From positions 62,001 to 126,000 of the forward strand of contig QFQQ01000008.1 in NCBI GenBank assembly GCA_003243445.1: a stretch of DNA of 64,000 nt. Reading direction: 5' to 3'. This DNA is from Citrobacter freundii. GTDB taxonomy: Bacteria > Bacteroidota > Bacteroidia > Chitinophagales > Chitinophagaceae. The position numbers and the translations under genes were made by a program. The notes below the pieces were generated by a model that was given only the letters and a program-made list of their open reading frames with translations, did not search any database and was not told the origin of the DNA. Of this stretch, positions 61,943 to 64,000 are shown one piece after another (within the stretch, counting starts at the first letter, position 1; each line of letters opens with the position of its first letter).

Positions 61943-63754
61943 ATGAGCCAGCCAACACATACAGAAGCAAATGCCCAAGTAATCGCTGTTTTTCCGGACA
62001 AAGTAAAAATCGTGGTCAATGATCTTGACGTTTTTAAAAATCTGGAAGAATCACTTAAGGTAGGATCATACCTGAAAATAGAGGATAATGACAATGCATC
62101 ACTGATCGCGATCATAGAAAACTTCCAAATCTCCCTTCGAGAAATAAAAGACACTGAAGGAAATATCAAAGTCGTCCGGGATCACATCATCGAGGCGTTT
62201 CCTTTAGGAATATTAAAGAATGGAAAATTTGAACGGGGTGGTGATTCCTTAGCCATTCCGCCCAAAGAAGTCAAACCGGCCACACTCGAAGAAATAAAGA
62301 ATATTTACGAACAATCCGTTTCACAGGAAGAAACATTCGGTTTCGCTACCCTTGCGTCCAATCCATCGGTGCGCGTACCAGTCAATGGCAATAAATTTTT
62401 CAACAAGCATATCGCCATCGTGGGATCAACTGGGTCAGGCAAATCCCATACATTGACGAAAGTGATTCAACAGGCCACTAGTGAAAAGAAAGACCCTAAA
62501 TCTTCCTTAAATAATTCTCATGTCATAATCTTTGATATCCATTCGGAATACAAAACAGCATTTCCTGATGCCAATTTCATTGATATAAGTAATCTAAAAC
62601 TGCCTTACTGGCTGCTTAACAGCGAAGAGCTGGAAGAAATTCTGCTGGATACGGGTGAACGGGACAATTACAATCAGTCCTCGGTGTTCCGAAAGTTAGT
62701 AACTGAAAATAAGAAGAAACACAATCCAACAATTACAAAAGTATTTTATGATAGTCCTTTGTACTTTGACATCACCGAAGTCCGCAACGCCTTGTTCAAT
62801 TTAAGATCAGAAACGAAAAATTCAAAAGCTTCCAGTCGCTATATGATCGTTGACTCGTCTTATACTTATGCGCCCGAAGGCAGTACCACAGTAGACAGCG
62901 GTATTTTCCTTCCAGACTATGAGAAACTCCAACGCTATTTTACACAGGAATTCACTTTTCATCCAACAAAATCGCAGAACGTGACCAAGGGCGACTATGC
63001 CGAAGGAACATTGGATAAGTTCTTTGTACGGTTCGAGGAAAAGATCAACCAGGATCGTCTGGCATTTCTATTTGGAGCAGATGCCAAAGCCTGTTCATTT
63101 GAGGATACCCTAAAAAATCTTATGGGATACAATCATGACAAAAACGCTAACATCACGGTCATCGATCTCAGCGGTGTGCCTTTTGAAGTATTAAGCATTA
63201 CCGTTTCTCTGATCTCCCGCATGATCTTTGAATACGGCTACTTTTACAAACGCATGCGATTTGCAGCGAACAAAGATGAAAAAATCAATAACGATGTACC
63301 TATATTACTGGTATATGAAGAAGCCCACAAATATGTGCCCAACAGCGAGCTGGCAAAATACAGATCATCGAAACAATCCATCGAACGGATTGCAAAAGAA
63401 GGACGAAAATATGGAGTAACGTTATTATTGGCCAGTCAGCGGCCGTCTGAAATATCCGAAACCATTTTCTCCCAGTGCAATAATTTTATTGCAATGCGTC
63501 TCACCAACCCGGTTGATCAGGCCTATGTAAAAAAATTATTACCTGATACGCTTGGATCGGTGATCGATAAGATGGCATCTTTCAAACAGGGTGAAGCCTT
63601 GCTTGTTGGCGAATCAATTGTGATACCCTCAATTGTCCAGATAGATCCTTGTTCTCCACATCCATCTTCTAATGACATTCCTTTCTGGGAAGTCTGGAAA
63701 GAAGAATGGAAAGAAATGGATTTCGACAACCTTAAATTGGAATGGTATAAATAA
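61943..63754 (+). CDS. HerA/FtsK-type ATPase of the DUF4297-HerA pair
   Basis: A 603-residue hexameric DNA translocase of the HerA type. Residues about 1-130 form the HAS-barrel-like N-terminal domain. Walker A is IVGSTGSGKSHTLTK near residue 161, Walker B is VPILLVYEEAHKYVP near 452, and LLASQRPSEISETIFSQCNN is the conserved sensor region with Gln-Arg. The C-terminus (VDQAYVKKLLPDTLGSVIDK) is also family typical. It would form a ring with the DUF4297 nuclease and drive degradation of phage DNA. The gene starts at the stop of the nuclease gene with no gap. Confidence 0.9.
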   Translation: MSQPTHTEANAQVIAVFPDKVKIVVNDLDVFKNLEESLKVGSYLKIEDNDNASLIAIIENFQISLREIKDTEGNIKVVRDHIIEAFPLGILKNGKFERGGDSLAIPPKEVKPATLEEIKNIYEQSVSQEETFGFATLASNPSVRVPVNGNKFFNKHIAIVGSTGSGKSHTLTKVIQQATSEKKDPKSSLNNSHVIIFDIHSEYKTAFPDANFIDISNLKLPYWLLNSEELEEILLDTGERDNYNQSSVFRKLVTENKKKHNPTITKVFYDSPLYFDITEVRNALFNLRSETKNSKASSRYMIVDSSYTYAPEGSTTVDSGIFLPDYEKLQRYFTQEFTFHPTKSQNVTKGDYAEGTLDKFFVRFEEKINQDRLAFLFGADAKACSFEDTLKNLMGYNHDKNANITVIDLSGVPFEVLSITVSLISRMIFEYGYFYKRMRFAANKDEKINNDVPILLVYEEAHKYVPNSELAKYRSSKQSIERIAKEGRKYGVTLLLASQRPSEISETIFSQCNNFIAMRLTNPVDQAYVKKLLPDTLGSVIDKMASFKQGEALLVGESIVIPSIVQIDPCSPHPSSNDIPFWEVWKEEWKEMDFDNLKLEWYK

Positions 63755-63762
63755 TTTTCAAT

Positions 63763-64000
63763 ATGGAAATCTCCTATATTTTTCTTGCTTTGATCGTGAT
63801 TCTGCTGCTGATTGCTATCTTTCTTTTGAGCAAGTTGTCACGCAAAAAAGACAGCGAGATCATCGCCAGCGGCTTCGTCAAAGTGGCTGAAAACAATCAC
63901 AGACTGGACACGCTCATCCGAAATGAATTTGCCACCAATCGGCAAGAAAGCCAGGCGGGCAATAAAGATGCTCGTGAAGAACTAAATAACGCTTTTAAGA
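63763..64000 (+). CDS. rmuC: RmuC-like DNA recombination protein, 5' part only
   Basis: The gene runs off the right edge; 79 codons are visible. The start MEISYIFLALIVILLLIAIF is a membrane anchor, followed by a coiled coil (KVAENNHRLDTLIRNEFATN then RQESQAGNKDAREELNNAF), which is the N-terminal plan of RmuC with its EL-rich coil. RmuC carries a nuclease domain in its C-terminal half, outside this window. It begins 8 bases after the HerA stop, so it may be a third member of the DUF4297-HerA operon. Confidence 0.65.
   Translation, partial: MEISYIFLALIVILLLIAIFLLSKLSRKKDSEIIASGFVKVAENNHRLDTLIRNEFATNRQESQAGNKDAREELNNAFK

Overview
The window reads as a chromosomal segment of a Bacteroidota bacterium, most likely family Chitinophagaceae. 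The evidence is the gene content (DUF5916 and DUF6526 proteins, DUF6443-type RHS proteins, a SusC-like carboxypeptidase-regulatory plus beta-barrel protein, and the rpmB-rpmG-DUF4295-ftsY cluster), the lack of strong Shine-Dalgarno sites, and promoters of the Bacteroidota type (TTTG, about 20 bases, then TAnnTTTG). No rRNA, tRNA, CRISPR array or intact transposase was seen.

Bases 1-37,300 are mostly ordinary chromosome. From the left: a carbohydrate operon on the minus strand (GntR-family regulator, sodium/solute symporter, alpha-galactosidase-like hydrolase cut by the window edge), a DUF1624 acyltransferase-like membrane protein, an M19 dipeptidase, a DUF5916 outer-membrane protein, a MORN-repeat protein, a diheme cytochrome c, two tandem M1-family peptidases, rimO, an ABC ATPase/permease pair, an FGGY sugar kinase, the ribosomal protein/ftsY cluster, an AI-2E-type exporter, several small proteins, an SDR oxidoreductase, a large outer-membrane beta-barrel protein divergent from a TetR regulator with two palindromic operators, fabF, lpdA and pcm. 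The spacers here carry three families of palindromic repeats, the most striking built from 9-bp units (RGTTYCADA and its complement) in eight copies, plus one 604-bp imperfect palindrome at 20.7-21.3 kb.

Bases 37,600-64,000 are accessory in character and I see none of those repeats there. From right to left on the minus strand, 50,075 to 37,610 holds a polymorphic-toxin locus: a coiled-coil/beta-barrel protein, a 1,178-residue YD-type secreted protein with a cysteine-rich tail, a glutathione-peroxidase homologue lacking all four catalytic residues, a 1,457-residue RHS protein with a JAB-like C-terminal candidate toxin, a lipoprotein that is the candidate immunity protein, then a displaced RHS C-terminal cassette (Ntox44-like, frameshifted) with its own lipoprotein and a SUKH-like gene.

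Next come small or decayed genes (50.2-51.3 kb), and a three-gene operon of membrane-lipid effectors: a PLD-family phosphodiesterase, a four-helix SLATT-like membrane protein and a patatin-like phospholipase. Then come AlkB remnants, a secreted barrel-like protein, a HEPN (ApeA-like) protein, and a DUF4297-HerA antiphage pair that has cut into sbcD. The window ends inside an rmuC-like gene. The right half therefore looks like a conflict and defence island; the RHS operon with its dead peroxidase homologue and the PLD/SLATT/patatin operon are the best candidates for undescribed systems.
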